This document shows, piece after piece, positions 59,901 to 64,000 of a DNA stretch of 64,000 nucleotides. The translations under genes were made by a program, and so were the position numbers. The notes beneath the pieces were generated by a model, which did no database searches, was not told where the DNA came from, and worked only from the letters and a program-made list of their open reading frames with translations. The stretch's first letter is position 1, and every line of letters begins with the position of its first letter. The DNA is from Terebella lapidaria (Eukaryota > Annelida > Polychaeta > Terebellida > Terebellidae), in NCBI GenBank assembly GCA_949152475.1, contig OX424563.1, positions 779,001 through 843,000 of the forward strand, given 5' to 3'.

Positions 59901-61358
59901 AATGAGATCGTTATTGACATTAGAATCGTCTCGTTAAAGATCCTGGCATGAGATACCGGTACATACATGTTCTTTTCAGGAAAGCTACTGGTTGAATACA
60001 AGATCCAGTTTGAATTTGGTGAGGTAGTCAATATCTTCTATTGATGGCTGTCAGGTTTTTAAAAGTGTATTATAAAACAATAAACAGGGCTCCCGGTAGG
60101 ATTTTTTCGAAGGAGTACCGTACCCCATGGGTCAAATTACAAGGGGTAAATTTTGAAACGAAGGGGTAATTTTCAGAAAAGGATGTAGTGATTTTTTTTT
60201 TCAGTCAAAGTGACAGCTTCCATTATGTTTACAAATCTCGCATATCCTACAGGTTTTTCTCAAAATTTCAGCACAATCCTAATAGTCAACAATAGCCCTT
60301 GTCCACAGTAGCTTTCTGAAGGTCTTCTATTGCAGAAAACGCATTTGTTTTACTCTCGAATAGTTCGTCGATTCATTGTCGAGTCGTGTTGAAGAAACGA
60401 AAGTGGGGAAATCCTTAAATTTATATTCGCAAGGGGGCGCACACATAGGCTTTCGATGTTGCAGCCATTCGCACGGGGGCGCTGTGGTTTATTGTGCCCG
60501 AATTTAATTTTGATGACGTGTCCCACAACTTATTCGCCAGCGAGTGCATTGCGCATGCGTCACTTTGGCGGAAATTGACATTTTTTGATTATTTTCTAGA
60601 ACTTCGTTTTTTGAGCTAATAAATCGATGTCATTGTTTTTAAGTTAGTTTCCACAAATCTTTCGAGTGCGTAATCATACGCACTGGCCGTGATAGCACTG
60701 CGTAAATTTCAAAAAGTCATGCGTAATTACGCATTATTTTACGCTATCGGGAGCCCTGAATAAATAATCACCACATAATGTGAACACTTATTGCCAGTGT
60801 CAGCATGATCAATAACCATGACAGACAGAATCAGCACAACGTACGTAAGCAGAACTTGATATGTAATCTTACCGATGGTTTGTAGTAACGCTTGGTGTTC
60901 GTCAAGTCGACTACCAGACCTAGCCGACACTGAGTCGCCTCCAAATCTTTGATGAGTTTTTCCGGTGTGAACCATTGTTCTTGGGGCAACCGCTGACAGA
61001 TTCCCTGATGCACACAAAGACATTAAACATTAATCACACTTTAGCCAGGTGTATGAATGCAAATATATGAGACACTAAATGTTTTAGACATTGTGTTTTT
61101 TCCTGGAAATTCATTGTATCCCAAATGTGAATGAAAAAGTCTATCCAAAAGAGTGTGTTTGTTACTAGTGCCACTTTACTCCTTTAGAGTAAGAAATCAA
61201 ATTAATTCTACTTGTAGATTGTAATAATGTCATGTTCATCTAGGTACAGCTAAAGCAGTTACCATGGTAACCAGCTACACACCTGCTCCAAGGGAACTTT
61301 GAAGGCGATGAAGCGTGTCCCTTTGACCGGGTGCTTGAATGCAACGTATTCTTCCCAT
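56914..61358 (-). CDS. DUSP11: DUSP11/PIR1-like RNA 5'-phosphatase with a long RGG-rich tail
   Basis: Visible exons (minus): 61358-61283, 61004-60873, 59889-59810, 59545-59499, 59418-59358, 59226-59180, 59087-59018, 58702-56914; all GT-AG with matching phases, about 767 residues. A first exon encoding the N-terminus was not found. The first visible residues, WEEYVAFKHPVKGTRFIAFK, match the DUSP11 start after its usual PDR/PER. The active site is HCTHGLNRTGY (Cys about residue 120 of the visible part), the HCxHGxNRTG loop of PIR1-type cysteine phosphatases, which remove gamma and beta phosphates from RNA 5' triphosphate ends. LVVDLTNTKRYYKPS and ARGYSMERENYITDLM are further family blocks. The last exon adds about 596 residues: an acidic start (DGEIVEDEDSESG), then dozens of FRGRG, GRG and RGG motifs, absent at this length from human DUSP11. 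RGG regions bind RNA and drive nuclear condensates, so this tail may supply RNA affinity. Confidence 0.88.
58736..59023 (-). repeat. 72-bp minisatellite (4 units) at a DUSP11 splice donor
   Basis: Units start at 58736, 58808, 58880 and 58952, exactly 72 bp apart. Read on the minus strand each contains GATCGGTCAGTTTTATTT; in the outermost unit this is the true donor of exon 7 (ending at 59018). The other three copies lie in the intron and differ by a few bases. Open frames through it on both strands result from the 72-bp period. Confidence 0.92.
60085..60758. mobile_element. Non-autonomous DNA element with terminal inverted repeats in a DUSP11 intron
   Basis: The left end reads CAGGGCTCCCGGTAG and the right end CTATCGGGAGCCCTG, near-perfect 15-bp inverted repeats. 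Flanks read AATAAA on both sides, a possible short target duplication, though not a clear 8 bp. There is no transposase; 674 bp in total. It is probably hAT-like by the CAGGG terminus. Confidence 0.65.
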
Positions 61359-64000
61359 CTTACAGTAAGAAAACAGACAAATATAAACAATTATATACAT
61401 TGGTATAAACATGATTGAAATGTCAGATTACAGGCATTCATGATCTTGTACATAGATGATAGATGGTGTGAGTTGTACCCACGGTAAATAACTGTACACA
61501 CATACTTTAGATGATCATATAAGCATATAATTAAGATAATACCGTGTAATGTAACATACGAGTAATGGTAGGTATTGCTCATTTCAAAAACATTCCAGTA
61601 CGGTACACTTACGAAAACCATGTCAATTCAGGTAATGTTAATAATTTCTATATATGATGAAACTTCAAACTGGGATAACAAAAGTGCCGAAGCACACCTT
61701 AAATACGGTTTACACTGCACCTACCACGAGAAGATTGTCGTCCATCACACATATGAGGGCAATATTACAAGCCTGATTACATCCAGGGCAATATTACAAG
61801 CCTGATTACATCCTACAGCCTCATTCCCTTCAACATCATCTCCCATTTTACACTTTCTAGCAAACACTGATAAACAATATCCCATTACTTATCCAGTGTC
61901 TATACAACACTCCACAACGCAATCAGTCTTCCATGCAATGTTCTCCTTCGTCATGATTTAAAGCAAGTAATAGACAATGATCATGGTGACAATACAATTG
62001 TAGTCATGATATGAATGACAGTTACGCACTTTGTATTCAAACAATCCTCTGTGTTTCATTCTATCATCTGTCAAAGATATGTGGACATATTCCTAGTATG
62101 TAAGCAAGCAATAGATCTGCCACGTCTATTATATCCTTCTGTAATTCCAACAGTTATTTCAAATCCCAAAACAATGGGGAAGCATGCAATATATGTAGCT
62201 ACATGATCAGCACATAGCTAGTGAATACGGAGCCATCTTATACCAAGCACAATGTGTCTCTTGCAAACAACTCTTCCTGTCCTCTCCAGACCTCCAGGTA
62301 TATCAGCGACCGAAGCACGCAAGTATGTGTCTTACAAACTCTCCCAAAACAGCACTGGTCAATTGTAGGTACAAGTTTTAACATGTTCTGGTGTTCAAAT
62401 AGACATCCCTGAAACCTGTTAGATGCTGAAAATCTTTTCAATGTCCGAAGCTCCAGGTGATGTCAGGTCTCAAAGTAAGCCATGGAGTATGTTTGGCAGC
62501 AGGCACACCACATCTGTGTGAGTGGAAAGCATCAGATGTACAGCGATCTGTGTTTTCAATGAGGAGGACTATCCAAGGAGATTCGAATAGATTAATTACT
62601 TCCAACTCTGAACAGTTCTACCAGTGTCCTCCAGGATTAAATGTCTGTATCCCTTCACTTGCTAAAGTTGATCTCCTCAGGTACGAATTCATCTCGATCT
62701 GTATCCACACACGTCAAAACGTGATCAAACACGTTCAGATTACCAAGCATTGATAAGATTGATAACTGGTAAATCAGTCTGGTGTCAGACTTGTGAATAA
62801 AGACATTACATTATTTAATGTTTGCAAACCTATTGACCGAAGGGCATATTATATGAATGCTGAAAAATCAAAGCAATCCGACTTCCGTGAAGTTGTGGTT
62901 TCTGCAAAGCTTCCACTCGACATATATATGTTTCCAGCTATTAGTATTTCATGATCATGTTTTTCCATCCATTAGTTTAAAGCACTCTAGTTCTTCACCA
63001 CTGATGCAAACAATATGCGAGTTGAAAATCCATCCACAACTGTGACATGTAACTGCAAGTTATTCTCCATTTTAAGTTCCTCTTCCAAGTTCCTTCCATG
63101 ACGATATCAACACAGCCACGCGGCACATCCATGTAAGTTACAAAAGGATACAGGCCCTACCATAAATCACTAATCATGGTAAGAAATTAATACAAAGGAT
63201 AAGAATGCAAAAGCCATTGGTTATTTAATATTGATAAATGTAAGTTATTCATATATGATCATGATGATATGTCCATACTTGTTATCATCTGAGACTCATT
63301 ACGCATCGTATCACATATATATATATACTACAAGTTCACTTGGGACTTATTAAACAAGTAAGACTAATATCACTGATCTGAGTGTTTTTGAATTGACAAT
63401 ATTACATATAAAATATTAGTACATTCTATGGAGATTAGTGTTCACACGGTCACCGGAATAAGCAGAGCAACATGATTTCATGGTTTAGTTTAGTTTAAAG
63501 ATAGTACAGCCGTCCGACACATCCATATTACATCTTTGTCCACGATAGAATCACTCAAAATCAGGGAACGAATTGTAATTATTAGAGTTAGATTGTTTTG
63601 ATTTTGATGTATCATAACTGAGACATGCTCAGGGTCGCATATGGAATACGGCCCATTTTTCCTAATTCGCCACCTTCCAAAATTTGCAACGGTATTATCA
63701 GGCCTTGTTATGCAATTGAAACCAACCAGTTCTATCAATCGAGATTCTGATATCCAATCTTTTCCAGATTATTTCCACAGAACGAGCTTCTGAGCTCTGA
63801 TACTGAGTGAGAGATTTTGAGGATGTGGTGAATTTAGGACAGATGGCTCGTATGTGTGATATCTTGTTCAAGTCTAGTTTTAGACACTCTGGCTGCGTGG
63901 CAGCATGTGCTTTTTTGAACAAATTGCAATATATGGCAAAAATTGGTCACTTCTGAGCTCCCAATTTAATCAATATATTTTAGAATAAAATTTGATAATT
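61359..64000. other. No recognisable gene; should include or precede the first DUSP11 exon
   Basis: I scanned the minus strand for an exon ending in an Ile-Pro-Asp-Arg-type codon string with a donor in the right phase and did not find one I trust. 61757-61812 holds two copies of a 29-bp unit (AGGGCAATATTACAAGCCTG followed by ATTACATCC). The remaining open frames have no known motifs. Confidence 0.4.

Noticed and set aside
63441..63475. Possible first DUSP11 exon (minus strand, short Met-led string ending in a donor of the right phase)
   Set aside because: The encoded residues do not resemble the conserved Pro-Asp/Glu-Arg lead-in, and the donor is weak.

Overview
This is eukaryotic, animal-type nuclear DNA: split genes with phase-consistent GT-AG introns, long AT-rich spacers and many transposon remnants. 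The repeat style (short elements built around AAGGTCA words, a Helentron-like element with internal tandem repeats, an intact DIRS-type retroelement, TACATGTACATG words) suggests a marine invertebrate. A lophotrochozoan such as a mollusc is my best guess, but the sequence alone does not prove it.

Four host genes can be supported. (1) 13137-13988 (+): an intact, intronless mitochondrial porin, VDAC, 283 aa. (2) 46088-24787 (-): a MAP9/ASAP-like microtubule-associated protein rebuilt from 14 exons whose junction phases all agree (about 900 aa), with a second alternative terminal exon at 23891-23781. (3) 49938-54772 (+): a five-exon nuclear protein with a Pro/Gln-rich N-terminus, AT-hook-like basic motifs and 16 C2H2 zinc fingers (about 1173 aa). 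(4) 61358-56914 (-): a DUSP11/PIR1-type RNA 5'-phosphatase with eight visible exons. Its last exon adds a tail of about 596 residues rich in RG/RGG. MAP9 and the zinc-finger gene are divergent (about 3.8 kb apart); the zinc-finger gene and DUSP11 converge tail to tail.

Layout: 1-8370 is non-genic, with diverged repeats, a 5'-truncated LINE (about 3569-4965), a hAT-like MITE with a perfect 8-bp target duplication (5040-5887) and old remnants. 8371-12040 holds two near-identical copies of a LINE fragment with the inversion typical of twin priming, separated by a 259-bp piece of the VDAC gene. VDAC follows. 14000-23780 is repeat-dominated. 23781-46088 is MAP9; one of its introns carries a nearly intact DIRS-like tyrosine-recombinase retrotransposon (38931-45436). 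46100-49900 is mostly spacer with a foldback element. The zinc-finger gene, a second Helentron-like copy and DUSP11 complete the window; 61400-64000 shows no recognisable gene.

The most unusual signal is a set of minisatellites sitting on exon edges: a 90-bp unit repeated about 36 times at the splice donor of MAP9 exon 13, each unit carrying an acceptor-like AG, a 26-28 nt pseudo-exon and a consensus donor; a 43-bp unit repeated about 9 times at the MAP9 stop codon; and a 72-bp unit repeated 4 times at a DUSP11 donor. The genes do not form a pathway; they are unrelated housekeeping and regulatory genes sharing a repeat-rich locus.
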